Positions 30,563 to 42,800 of a stretch of 64,000 bases of DNA are shown one piece after another. Under the pieces are notes generated by a model. The model ran no database searches. It saw nothing but the letters and a program-made list of their open reading frames with translations, and had not been told where the DNA came from. Source of the DNA: Obelidium mucronatum (taxonomy: Eukaryota; Chytridiomycota; Chytridiomycetes; Chytridiales; Chytriomycetaceae). The stretch lies in NCBI GenBank assembly GCA_025765595.1, contig JAIVFH010000141.1, positions 1-64,000 of the forward strand. The letters are read 5' to 3'. Position 1 is the stretch's first letter. The number at the start of each line of letters is the position of its first letter. A program made the position numbers and the translations under genes.

Positions 30563-32568
30563 ATGACCATTTTGGAAGACTACGCCGACGCTAAGCTGCG
30601 CTACCTGGGCAAGCCGTTCCTGCTGCTAGACAGCGGCTGTCGCCTTGGACTTCTGGAAGATTGTGTGTTTGATGTCACAGAATCGGCAAGGACCGAGTTT
30701 GTGAAGATTGCCCGCCAGCTGCAAGAGGAGGCGGCAGAGATGAAGCCAAATGAATACAATCCAGAGAGTGCTATTGCACTGAGGGCTTTCAAAGACACTG
30801 TCGGCGTGGACATCTACGATTTGTCAAGTACAGATTGGTTTGCGCTGGGTTTCATTTCCAAGTTTGTATCTGTTTGTTCCCTTCTGATCCTTTTATTGAC
30901 ACACTGATTTGCAGAGACAATAATCCGTTGTTTGGCATAGAGGAATCCTTCCGCTGGGCAACCATTGAAATATTTGCAGGAAACCATCTCAAGCGTTTGC
31001 AGCTTGCCGCCGCCCAAATTCCTGTTGTGATCGAGAACTTGCGCACTGCAATCAATCTCAAAGTAACTCTGAATCGCGAAACAGTCGAGCGCTTTATTTC
31101 CTTCTGCAAAGAATTCACAGAATCACAAGCTATTCAGTCCGCCATGTGTGTCCCTCCATACGCCCAATCTCGCAAGCTCGCGCGTGGGGCAGACTTGGTC
31201 AAGGAAAAGCCAGTATTTTCTGAGGCCCTACAACAATTGAATGGCCGGTTTCAACAACTGGCAGCGTTTTTACAAGACATTTATCTGCCGCACGCAAGAC
31301 TGAATCCTGGAATTTACCAGCTTCCTGGTTGTGAAAAGGTTATTTCCTTGGGTTATAGTAAACGATCTATTTAAGTGATTATTTAATCAGGCATATCAAG
31401 AGTACATCCGCCAGTACTGCTTATCGGATCCAAACACCCCGATGAAATCCAAACAATTGGTACTTTCAGAAATTGAGCGAATTCAAGGCTGAAATGCTCA
31501 TTATTATGAAGCACTCTCGGTCAATGGCGGGGATATTCAAGGCCTTTTCCCACAGTCTTCGCGATCGCCAGGCGTTCCCCGATCTCTTTGAAGCAGATGG
31601 CGACACAGCCTTTGAAAAGTTTGACAACATTATTACTGCTGCTTTTGAGGCGTCGAAGCATTTTACTTTCACGTCGCTTCGGTTCGTTGGTGAAATAGAG
31701 TTTGCATCGTTTGATTTAACTTTCTCCAAACCAGTGCCTACAAATACGCAATTCAAGCCACTACACGAGTTGCCGTTGAGAATGAGGACTCTGCGCCTCT
31801 GGTGCGGTTCAATAACACTCCAACAAATTTCAAGAACCAGAGATCTTTTGAAGTCAACGTCAAAAAACTATTGGAGTCCCATAAATCATCAGTGGGAGGC
31901 CATTATTCTGAACAAAGTAGTCTTGTATTTGCTTTTTACATTCTGAAACAACTTCTCTTATATTTTTTTGTCTTCTTGGTAGCTATACCCAGGAGCTTAG
32001 TTAAGACACGCTCATGTACTTATTTTTCATCCTTTCGCTCACACTAGATTTAAATAGTCACCAAATGGAAACAATGAATCGTCGGGCGCGGTTCTTCATC
32101 ACCGAACACAAGCTGTCGAAATCTCAGGCATGGCCACACTATGCCGAATCTTGCGGAACTGAGCTGGGATTCTACACCAGTCCATTCCAACTCTTTGGTA
32201 AACTTGAACGCGAACTCCTCAACTCCATCATGCTTGTGGTCGATACTGGGTTGCATGCCCGGGGTTGGACAATTGATCAATCGGTCAAATACATTCAGGA
32301 AACAGCCGCTTATATCACCCCAGAAGACGCGCTTGAGCTTGTTTTAAGCGCATGCGAGGCACCGGGAAAGGCGTTGGGTCCAAAGATTGGAGAATTGCGT
32401 ATCAAGAAACTTCGTGAGAAAGTTGCAGAAGAGTTTCCTGTCAAGGATCTTGTCTTGATGGGTTTCAATCATACCGCCCTCGAGACTGAGTTTTACAAAG
32501 GTGGAAGGGTCATGGAGTATGCCATGGAGTTCAGAATCAAGGACTGGAGATACAAGAGAGAAAACTAG
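30563..32568 (+). pseudogene. DUF885-like gene, unit 2, broken by a patch of single-base insertions
   Basis: It has the same six-exon layout as the unit-1 gene, including the 17-nt exon (CTATACCCAGGAGCTTA, about 31984-32000). The second exon ends at about 31339 and the third begins near 31392. Within 31430-31545 the sequence carries about five extra single bases relative to both other copies (for example AAGCACTCT against AAGACTCT, CAATGGCGG against CAAGGCGG), plus altered bases, so the frame is lost. The last exon (32065-32568) is intact and very similar to its paralogues. As in the others, the metal site reads NKLYPGAYHQ. Confidence 0.8.
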
Positions 32569-32639
32569 GCCTTTTATTTTTCTTTGTTAAATTCTGACCT
32601 ACTTTCTGAAGTACGATTCTTTATTCCCTTTTTGATTTA

Positions 32640-33187
32640 TTGGAGATTTTGAACACTGTTTTCCGCGTCAATTCCATCAGTGTTAGCAAGATACACTAGA
32701 AAAGAGACTCTCAAAGAGGCGTAGTAACCATTCACTGACACGCCGCTTCCGTACAATACCATGTTGATTTTTGATGAGCTTAGAATATTAACTCATAGAA
32801 TTCGCAGATTTGCTAATCACGGAGTCTACTCTTTTCCCATCTCATCAATTTCCGAGCCCTATATTTGGGATGAATAAACTGATTAAAGAGGAATTTTAGA
32901 TACTCTACGTCGCGTGGGAGATCGAGGTGGTAGTGAATCAATGCAACTTCGATTGTGAAGGTGCGTACTACTGTTGGGACTCTTTGATTGCTTGGCGTTT
33001 CTAAAAGTTCTGTTGAATTGAGTTGGCCTTTGGTTTTATCTGTGATTATTCCTGTCATTTAAAAAGAAATTTCCGAATATTATACGAAGGGGTGATTCTC
33101 GAGAGGCATACTAAGTTCTGAGGGAAAATTCTACTGTAGAGTTTGCTTGAATTAGTTTAAGTTCGACGTCATGACGAAGTGTTTTTT
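32640..33187 (-). pseudogene. Relic of the unknown acidic gene (5' part) at the start of unit 3
   Basis: Patchy similarity to 28560-28930 is seen, including GATTGCTTGGCGTTTCTAAA, TTTTATCTGTGATTATTCC and AGTTTAAGxTCGACGTCA, but with many changes and no long frame. At 33188 it is cut by Copia-1. The matching sequence beyond the element (from about 46910) continues into the PIP-box gene, so the body of that gene was deleted here. Confidence 0.65.
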
Positions 33188-33240
33188 TGTGTTGCTAGAT
33201 CTTAGTTCTTTACTTTATTGTTGTAGTTTATAATATATTA

Positions 33241-34671
33241 TTGACTATTTTACCTGAAATTGGATTTGTGCGAACCTTTTTGCCTTACAAGATTGCGTCA
33301 TCCAAAAATCGCGTCAAAACTGCGTTGCTACGAATGGACATCCGAGGGGTTGTCAAGAACCACCATGCCACACCGGAAGTGATGCGTTTAATCAGGATCT
33401 CAAAGACTTTGGTTTTGAAACAGAATAAAGTTTATTGTCCATTATTCATTGAATTGACACCTCCTCCCAAATTTCCAAAGTTGGGTGCATGATCAATGTC
33501 CATCTGGTTTGTGATTTGGTGATAGATGCCTCTAGCGGCTTGTGGTTCAACTGGACGTAACGCGTTTTGCATGTCAACCAACACGGTGTATTGCTGGCTG
33601 TTTTCAACTTCTGCAGCAGCCAATTGAGCATCCAAATCCTTAATTAATGTGACAATTTGATTCATTGTGAATCGAAGGGCTTCCAAACGAGTTCCATTTC
33701 TTTGATTCTCCTGAATTGCAACGTGATTGGACAAGAGAATCTGACGATTTTGATACTCATGAGCAACACCAGCTGTTGCAAACAGGTGAATAATTGAGGC
33801 ATCTGGTCCTTGCAAGAAGCGTTCCTCAAGGTTCTGAACATCTCCTTGGAGTAGAATAGAAGCCCAAATGCGCCAGTTCACATGAGCAGAAGTGTAAACA
33901 CTCTGATAATGCTCACGCAATCGTCTGATCATCTCGTTCAAGGCTTGCTCTGTATCAGCACCAGCTCTGTCAACAGCAGTTCTTGATCCAAGTGCCTTGA
34001 CGAACTCTTTCTGAATTGTACCACTTGAAATGGTGTTTGAGTTCATTGAGACAATTAGAACCACCGGATTGGTGGAAGGAAACTTGGTTCTCCAGGTGAC
34101 AAGCGTGTCCGGGGTAATAGCAGAAAGCGGGAGCTTTTTTTTGGCGATTGTGTCATGAAACTGGATATAATCTGCAAGCATTGACACGTCAATATTCTCG
34201 CCACGTGGATCCCAAGAAAACGTGAATGGATTTGTTGACATGTCCACAAGTGCCTTTTTCTTGAGATGAGGGCGGACAGCCATATAGAGTTTGTTGGTGA
34301 AGTCCAACATTGAACTGGAGTAGATTGTGATTGGCGCAAGCAATGGCGGAGAAGTCTGGCTTGAAAATTCACAAATACGAAATGCCAAATGCGTTTCATA
34401 AAGTACTGGTGCTTGCACTGGTTCTTCGGGATTCATTATGTGAAGCAAATCTTAAACGGCTCTCCTTATACACTTTTTTGTCCTTGTTACTTTACGTTGT
34501 GTCATTGATTGCCATATTTTGAATATTAGTCGTACTGTTCATCAATAATATTTCAGTTGTTATTGTTACAACTAGTTGCTGCAATGTGATTGGTCGACGC
34601 ACTTTTGCATCTCCATTTTTTTGCGCAGATTTTTTATGCGCAGAGTCCAGTTTGGGATTGCGTGCGCAATA
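33241..34671. mobile_element. 1.43-kb insertion of unknown type in the Copia-1 5' LTR
   Basis: Comparison with the intact right LTR shows that 33241-34669 is foreign and that TA is duplicated at its borders (33239-33240 and 34670-34671). It starts TTGACTATTTTACC and ends TTGCGTGCGCAA. I find no convincing terminal inverted repeat beyond TTG/CAA, no LTR and no poly-A tail. The right part contains short GC-palindromic words (TGCGCAGA..ATGCGCAG). It carries one intact ORF on the minus strand. TA duplication is typical of Tc1/mariner-like insertion, but no such transposase is encoded. Confidence 0.75.
33432..34448 (-). CDS. Single ORF of the insert in the LTR, unknown function
   Basis: This is an intact 338-aa frame; the start is MLHIMNPEEP at 34448 or the internal Met at 34436. 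An AATAAA lies just past the stop, in the gene's own sense. The N-terminal half is mixed alpha/beta with hydrophobic strands (VVLIVSMNSNTIS); the C-terminal half is helical and coiled-coil-like (LIKDLDAQLAAAEVENSQQY). There is no signal peptide, no zinc-binding cluster and no DDE, polymerase or helicase motif that I can see. The open frame in an otherwise decayed region suggests recent arrival. Its composition would suit a structural (capsid- or Gag-like) protein, but that is a guess. Confidence 0.6.
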   Translation of the reverse strand: MLHIMNPEEPVQAPVLYETHLAFRICEFSSQTSPPLLAPITIYSSSMLDFTNKLYMAVRPHLKKKALVDMSTNPFTFSWDPRGENIDVSMLADYIQFHDTIAKKKLPLSAITPDTLVTWRTKFPSTNPVVLIVSMNSNTISSGTIQKEFVKALGSRTAVDRAGADTEQALNEMIRRLREHYQSVYTSAHVNWRIWASILLQGDVQNLEERFLQGPDASIIHLFATAGVAHEYQNRQILLSNHVAIQENQRNGTRLEALRFTMNQIVTLIKDLDAQLAAAEVENSQQYTVLVDMQNALRPVEPQAARGIYHQITNQMDIDHAPNFGNLGGGVNSMNNGQ

Positions 34672-34713
34672 TCTTTTCTCCTAAAATCTCAACTACCGGC
34701 TCTTCGCCTCTCA

Positions 34714-34733
34714 GATTAAAGAGTCTTAGCTAC
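34714..34733 (+). other. Putative primer-binding site of Copia-1
   Basis: The sequence right after the left LTR, GATTAAAGAGTCTTA, is nearly the same as that after the Copia-2 5' LTR (GATTAAGAAGTCTTA, minus strand, 45980 downward). Its complement resembles the anticodon arm of tRNA-Lys(CUU), GACTCTTAATC, so priming by an internal tRNA segment, as known for some Copia elements, is possible. Confidence 0.4.
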
Positions 34734-37700
34734 TACAACCACCTACTCCAACAACAATGACGACCGCCGCAGTGCTAACTCAAGCAAACGCGCCTAACAT
34801 CTACCAAGAATGGCTCGCCGCCACAAAAAACGCGGTCAACGAGATAGAACTCGACGCTAAAAACTACCACTACAAATCTATTACCGAAGCATGGGACCGT
34901 TTGAACGCTACAGTCACTAAGCCCACTCCGGGCTGCTTCGTGTCAACCACAGTAATTTGCGTAGCTGCCACTGCGGCCACCGCCAACTCGCCAGCCACAG
35001 CAGCCGTCTACGCACTCGACGCAACTAAATACACCACCACCAACATCCTCTACACAACAGTCGAGAACGCAATCAGCAAAGTCTTCCAGAAACGCCTCGA
35101 CAAAGACCTCTACGAAGTATTCTCGGACACAAAAAAGGCGGGCACCTGTCAAACCGCCTGGTGCGCAATCCTCACCCTCCTTGGCCTCGACGACGCCGCC
35201 GCCATCGACCTGCAAATGCGAGCCATTTGCAGCACAGTACAAGCAGATGGAGAAAGCACACTGGACTTTGCAACCACCATTAACAAACATGTCCGAAAGC
35301 TACTCGCCTTAGGTTTCGCTACAGACAACGCGGCTTTCCAAACCGAACTCAAGAAGGAGTTCATGATGGGACTCCTCCCAACTAACCGCAAAGAAATTCA
35401 CGCGTCAAAGGAGATACCCGCCGACGCCGACTTCAACTCAATCAGACTACATCTCCTCAAAGAAGCGGCCAAAGAGAAACAATCTGAAGCCAAACACGCG
35501 ACAGCTAACTCTGCCTTTATTGTTTCTCTCCCAAACCACTCGTCCCCTTCTTTAACTTTAACTCCTTCTAACAACACCTCTGCTCAAAAACACCAACAAC
35601 AAAACACCAACTTCCACAAGTTCAACACGACCACCACTGTCTACATTGGGAACATCGACACGGCAGCTAACGAACAAGACTTTAAAATGGCCCTGGCAAC
35701 GAAGTTTGGACCCATCAATCACATCAGACTTGTACGCAACCCTGCCGCCAACAGACCTGGATTCGCATTCATTCAATTTCAACTCCAAAAGGATCAACAA
35801 GCCGCCTTAGCAGCAAACCTGGACTACGGCAGACACACCTTGAAGATCAGCAAATATGAAGAAAAGTCCCGCTCCACTAATTTTAACAATAACTCTAAGT
35901 TAGCGTTGAAGGACAATAAAACAATTGAAAAGTGTCTATTAGTGCAAAAAGAAGAAGTTGTGAGTCTAGATGAAGAAGTAATAAGTCGAGGATTGGGTAC
36001 ATGCCTTGGCACAGCATTGTCGTTCAGCTTACCCGAAGCCCTGGAGTTAAAACCGGCTCCAAAAGCCGTCGATGGAGAAGATGACACTGGATTGGTTCTT
36101 CCAATCAGTTGCCCTATCTCTTCTCCGTCAACTCCAGGCAACCAACAAAAGGTGATTAAATCCACCCCTAAATTGGAACTTTCATACTCTCACGCGACCA
36201 AACCAGAAGGTCATATTCTCTCCGCAACAACCAAACCACACCCCGGAAACGGCATTCTGGATTCCGGCGCAACGCAAAACATTTCCAACAACGATTTCTT
36301 CAAACAATCTAACAGAGATCCCCGTACGTACCAAGTTGGAAACAAAGCGTCTATCACGGGTAGCGGTAAAGAAGGATCGGTTACCGGAACTGCTCACCAC
36401 CCGCATACCTCTAAACCGGACCAACAACTCACCATCTCCAGAGTCGAACATGTTCCACACCTATCACAAACACTTTATTCAGTAAACCAGCTCCAAAACG
36501 ACGGCTACGACATCTGGTTCACCCGACTACCAGACAAATCAAAAATTTTCTACATCGGTCATTTACCGCAAACCATGAACGCAACCATTTGCGCGAGCGG
36601 AAAAGAATCTAATGGTCTCTACGAGCTGAACTTCGAAAATGAAAATGAAAAGGCCATGATTATCAAAGGAACCACCCCGAAGAACAACTTCGAGAAATGG
36701 CACGCCCGGGGCCACATCAGCAGATCTAAACTACGCCGCACAATTGCAAACAGCGGAGTAACCGGATGCAATCTTACCCTATCCGAAATTGACGCAGAGT
36801 TAGCAGACGAAACCTACCACTGCTTGTCTTGCATCAAAGGAAAACAAGAGCGCAACACCCACAGCCGCCAAGGAGGCATCAAACACAAAACCTTCGAATC
36901 CATAGCTATACTATCGTGTGGCGCGATTATCATGCCAAAGAAATTTCCATCAATCGAAGGATACGTTGGAGCCCTCTCACTATCAATCCACAACTGCATC
37001 GGATTCAAAGTCTCCTTCGGATTTAAAAAACGATCTGAAATTGCAACTCTGATAAAATATACCATCAATTGGCTGGAACGTCTATGTCCAAACCAGAAAG
37101 TCAAAATGTTACACTTAGACAAGGCAGGCGAACATAGACCAACCTGGTTTCGAGAAGAACTGAAGGAGCTCGGATTAACAATAAGAGAAGCCGGAACAGA
37201 TGAACACCAATCAAACGGAGAAATCGAAGGATGGTTCAAACTTTTATTAGAAAGCATCAGAACAGACTTAATCCACAACGAGAAACCGGAACACTTATGG
37301 TTCCACTCACTACTATACAATACCCACGTCGATAATGTATTCATCAAAAAAGGATTCAAAATCACAGCCTACGAAGCTCTCACAGGAAAGAAACCATTCA
37401 TTGGAGATCTAAAACCGCTTTTCTGCCCAGCCTTCGGCCGGCTACTCCCGAAACACCAACCAGCAGGAAAACTATCACCGCGATCAATCGAAGGGATTTT
37501 TATTGGTTACAGCAAGTACATCTGGATGCCAGTCCAGGAAGACCCAGGCTACCTCCTGATCACCGACCTCAACAATGTCAAATCAATCCACAAATCCAGA
37601 GACGTCCAATTCATCGAAACTAAACCAAAACATCAAAATGATAACGTCTTCATTTGGGACAACGTTCGGGACGACAACGGATTTAATCTGGACAACGAAA

Positions 37701-39201
37701 CAATTAAAAAGAAGAAAGTCAGATTCGAAGATGACGAACCTGAAACCACCGAAATTCCACCCGGACTGCTGGAGGACGACAGCGACGAAGACGAAGATGA
37801 CGAATTTGAAGACGCTCGATCAAACCAATCAACAGCAGCTACGCCTTCAACAGCAACAGCACCACAACAGGACCAACCGATGTCAATGCCATCAACACCA
37901 ACACCGCCAACAAGAACATCAGGAAGAACAACAACCAAACCATGGAAACTCGGAATGCCGAACCCAAATCTAGGATCAGCAAACGTAGCAACGGATAAAA
38001 AGTGGGATTTCCAATTTGTCATCAGAAAAGAAGACGAACACAACCTGGTTTCGGACTTCCCCGAATTTGCGTTAATGTCAATTGAAGGACCTCAAAACAT
38101 CCAACGGGCAGTAATGGATCCGAGATGGGAAGCTGCAGTAATGAAAGAAGTCAAAAACTATGTTGACTTTGACACTCACGAATGGGTTCTCCAAGAGACT
38201 TTGGACCCGGATACACATCTCCTTACCTTCCTTTGGGTTCTAAAAATCAAAATAGATTCAGATCTACCGCCGCCCGACGACGAACTGTTCAAAGCAAGAT
38301 GCTGCCTTAATGGAAAGAAACAACTGGAATCAGAATACCCTGACGGAACATTCGCCTACACACCGCATTTAGATGCACTGAAAGTCCTAACCGCTATTGG
38401 AAATCAAGAAGATCTGGAATGCTGTAGAATTGATACGACTGCAGCCCACCTATCATCAGACCTGGAACCAGACCTCAACCTCTACGCCAAAGTACCTTTC
38501 GGATTCATCCCACCAGGACCAGGAAGATGGGTCTGGAGACTGAAGAAAGCAGTATACGGATGCAAACAAGCGAACCGGAGATACCAACTCAAACGCGATG
38601 CCTGTATCGTCAAATTTGGTTTCAAGCCCTGCCCATTTGAAGATGGGGTCTTCATGAAAATTTACCCACCAACCGACGACTGCGACAAGGAACACAGACT
38701 ATACCTCTTTACTCACGCCGACGACAAGAAACTCTACTACCCGAAAGCCCTCGAAGCCGAACGCGATAAATTCTTCAAACACTTACGAACCGAATTCATA
38801 ATCAAAGTGACTGATGGCGATGGACACTTCGTGGGAATTCGAATCATCAAAACATCTCCAACAACAACAACAATGGACCAAATTGAATACGGTAAAACAA
38901 TGGTCGAAAAGTACCTGGAAATCACGGAATACGACGACGGAACAGCAATATCAGCGCTACTACCATGGAACAACGGGGCAAATGACGAATTCGACTCCAT
39001 TGACAACCCAACCGAAGAGGAAGCAAAGTACATGGAAAACCGGGATCTCTACTCATTAGTGTTGTAGAGGGACTGGGAGCGGTGCTGGTTCTGTAGACAG
39101 GTGAGCTGATCGTTGTGGGCACTAGAGAGATTTTGGAGAGAATTCTTAAACTTTATTCCCAAACATGGAGCTTGCAACATGAGTTTCATGTGCCTCCAAC
39201 A

Positions 39202-39806
39202 CTTCCCCTCAAGCGAACATGATTGAATAAAGAATAAATTGAACAACGATCAGACTTGTATCATGTGACATGAATGTGACTTGATTAATTGCCAATGATT
39301 AATTAAGGCTTGGTGATTAAATCGGGTTCGGCGAAAGTCATGTGATTGTCACGTGATGGTGCCTTCCCCTTGATCGTGTGAATCGCTTGAGAGTTGTGTC
39401 TTTCTGTGCGGTCTTGCGTTATTACACCCTGTGTCAGATTCTTACTGACTAAAACACTCGTCCCTCGCTCAACCATTAAAATGGCGAAGCAAGGATGAAG
39501 TGAAACCTTCATAGGCGGATATGTAATAATCGAACAAGTGCGCCGAGTAGGTCTTGAACCTGGGTTGTCTTGGTAGCAGACTTGCGCTCAGACCATTGAG
39601 CTAAGTGGTTGGTTTTCTTGTGTACTTTTGAACTTGAATAAATAGTTGAATTGTTCTATATGAGTTGTATGTTTAAAATATTGAAGTTTTCTAGGTTCTA
39701 GAATCGAAATCGAATTGAATTGAATAGAATTGACTTAGCATTATTGGGGGCAAATCACGACTAGCCCCAATGCGTATCGCGGAAGTCAATCTTGAATCGT
39801 GAATTG
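39202..39806. other. 3' non-coding part of Copia-2
   Basis: This lies between the RNase H stop and the 3' LTR of Copia-2 on the minus strand. Apart from the tRNA-like sequence at 39540-39612 I find no coding signal. Several CACATG/CACGTGA words occur near 39270-39360. Confidence 0.5.
39540..39612 (-). repeat. tRNA-like sequence inside Copia-2, possible SINE
   Basis: On the minus strand TTAGCTCAATGG resembles box A and GGTTCAAGACC resembles box B, with a pairable D arm (GCTC..GAGC). The anticodon loop lacks U33 and the acceptor stem does not pair, so it is a tRNA pseudogene or SINE head rather than a working tRNA. It lies in the 3' non-coding part of Copia-2. Confidence 0.4.
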
Positions 39807-42800
39807 TTAAATTGTAATTGCGGTAAGAGACATCATGCCAAATCGGGCACGAAGTTTCTTGAATTGATCGCGTCCAAGACACTTGGTGAGTAAATCGGCT
39901 GGCTGGTCAGCAGTCTTGATCCAAGTGACCTTGACTTGTTTTAAATTGACCAGTTCGCGGATATAGTGGTATCGGATATTGATGTGTTTGGATCGATGGG
40001 AGAATACGTCGTTGTTGCATTGATGAATAGTAGACTGGTTATCTTCGAATACTTGAATTGGTTTTTCGAGTGGTATGTTGAGTGTATCGTATAGCTGAAT
40101 AAAAGACTGTAGTTCGCGTCCTAGTTCACTGATAGACATGTATTCAGCTTCTGTAGATGATAGTGGTGTGACTGGAGTCTTGGATGATTTCCAGCTGATG
40201 ACGCCATCCGCGAGAACAACCATGTAGCCAAGCTGTGACTTAGCTTCGTGGTGGATGTTGTACGCGGCGTCGCTGTAGCCGATAGGACTTGAATTGCCTT
40301 GTTTAGAGTAGAAGATATCGTGGTCTTGTGTGTCATGGATGTAGCGGAAGACACGCATGAGGTCTTCCCAATGTTGCTGAGATGGTTTGCTGGAGAAGAT
40401 AGATAGAAAGGAGATAGCTGTAGAGATGTCGGGGCGAGTGTTGATAGCTGCGTAGTTGAGGCATCCGATGGCTTCAAGGTATAGGGATGGGTTGTTGAAG
40501 AGGGGGGTGGTGTCTGATGCTGGAGTTGGTGAAAATGAGCTTGGCAAGGGAGTGGAAATTGGATAATGCGAAAAATGCCCCGTAAATCGCTCCAAGATTT
40601 CCTTGATGTATTTTGATTGGTGGATGAATATTCCGGAGGGCACGTGTTCAACTTGTATTCCAATTGTGTAGGTAATTTTTCCTAAGTCTCGCATTTTGAA
40701 TTCCTTCCTAAGTGAAATCACGCCCTCAGTCGATAAGTGCTTGGTCACCAAAGAAACACAAGTCGTCGACGTAGATAGCCAAGTACACCGTCTTGCCATC
40801 CACTGTCTTAAAGAAGACGCACGGGTCCGCTTTCGACTGAGTATATCCTGTTTCTTTGAGGTGAGTCGTCAACTTCTTATACCATATACGACCCGCTTGT
40901 TTTAATCCATAAAGTCCTTTTAGGAGTTCATAGACCCTTCCGGTTCCATCGTCGTATCCGGGAGGCTGCTTCATGTAGACGGGTTCGTCGATGTCGCCAT
41001 ACAAGTACGCGGTGCTCACGTCGCACATGCGGGTATCCCACCCGTTGATTGCTGTGAGCGATAAAAGCCATCTGAAAGTTGCAGCGCGCATAACCGGTGA
41101 GTGTGTTTCCGTATAGTCCAATCCGAATTGTTGTGTATATCCCTGAGCGACTAAACGCGCCTTAAACCGTTCAACAGATCCATCGCTGTTCAACTTGACC
41201 TTGTAAACCCATTTGCTGCCAACGATATTGATGCCGTCAGGAGCTTTCACAAGTCTATAGGTCTTGTTGTCCACGAGCGCGTCAAGTTCGGCTTTTTCGG
41301 CTGCAAGCCATTCTTCTTGGAATTTGCTCTTCATGGCTGCGTTCCGTGTCTTTGGCGACTCAGGAGTCTTCGAGATTGGCGTCGAGGTGAGTGGTAGGTC
41401 GTGTAATTTGTCTTCGATTGTAGCTGATGACCATTCTTCACCAAAAACATGTGTTTCCTCTTCATCGAGTGTTGGTGAGCATAGCAGCGTCGTCGCAAGC
41501 AATGTCCGTGATTTGCTGAGTCTCTGAGACATTCGTCGCGGCGCCGTTGCTGGTTTTGGTATTGTTGGTGGTGGCTGCGGTGGCGGTCGTACCGAAGTGC
41601 CAAGACCTTGGCTTGTTAAGGTACGCTTTATTGCACTTTTGAGTGGTTTTGTAGTTTTACTAAGTGTTATTCGTATTGTGATTAGTGTATCGTTGTTGAT
41701 TCGAGCGATTGAGGTAAGAGTATATGTGTTTTTGTAATGATGTGTGTTAAAAGTTGTTTTGATTTTTGTAGTGATATTGTATGTGGAGAGTTTCCTCTCT
41801 TCGAGAGTACTTCCAATTGTTTGTGGCTACCGTTGATGGAGGTGATCAAGGTATGTAATTGTTTATGTGTTGGGGATCCCGGGATCAGGGCTTGGCCCTT
41901 ATTAATTAAGTTTTTGATTGTGTATTGTAGCTTCCCCTCAATCCGTTCCCGTTAAGTCTTACAAGGCGTCCCCCGCAAGTTCCAAACAAGATGAATGGTA
42001 AGGAAGGATTGGGGTTATTGTGTTGTATCTTACGTTTTTGTTAAATGTTGATTTGTGTTTTGTAGTTCAAGTCTCGCGGCGTTCGCCTTGAGGACGGTGT
42101 GGTGTAACTTTGGTTGCTTGCGGTTGGTTCGCAGAGCTTGGAGTGTCTCCGCATCAAGAGGTTTGTGTTTGACTTTTTCCATTATGTCAAGGTAGTTTTT
42201 AACATTGGTATCCACAGCGACGTTGTCTTGATTAGTGACTCTGGTAAATTCAAGACCAAGTTGTGTGGAGGTAGCGAATGTTGGTTGCGGCCACGACGGG
42301 TAGATGGTGGGCTTGAAGATACAATCTTTGAATCGAACAAGGTGAACGCGAGCAGGTTTCCAAGTCGAGGACAATAACTTGGGATGGAGTTTTGGATCCA
42401 AGGTAAATTCCTTCTTTCCGTGTTGGTTCCATCTTGCTCACGATTTGTGTTGATACAGGAAGATACTTGACAGCACACCCGAAGGGTTGGAAGTGAGACG
42501 TTCGAGGACGAATTCCGGAGCTGGCGTATTCGGGACTATCAATATCGCGGGAGATAACAGGTAAGACGTTGTTGATTTCTGATGCGTGTTCAAATGCGTA
42601 TCCCCAATATTCTAACGGTGCTTTGCATTGATATAGGAAAGGTCCTGGCCATCTTGCTCAAGGTTTGAATTGTCCTTTCGGGTCCTCCATCCATTTGGTG
42701 CTGTTCCGGTATTCCTGGCTCGAATGAGATGTTGTTGAGTTCGCAGTATTTCATGAATGCGGGAGATCTTCCTAGTTCTCCGGGATCCATTCGCATCCGC

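Noticed and set aside
39540..39612. Functional tRNA gene on the minus strand.
   Set aside because: There is no U before the putative anticodon and no acceptor pairing; it lies inside a retroelement.
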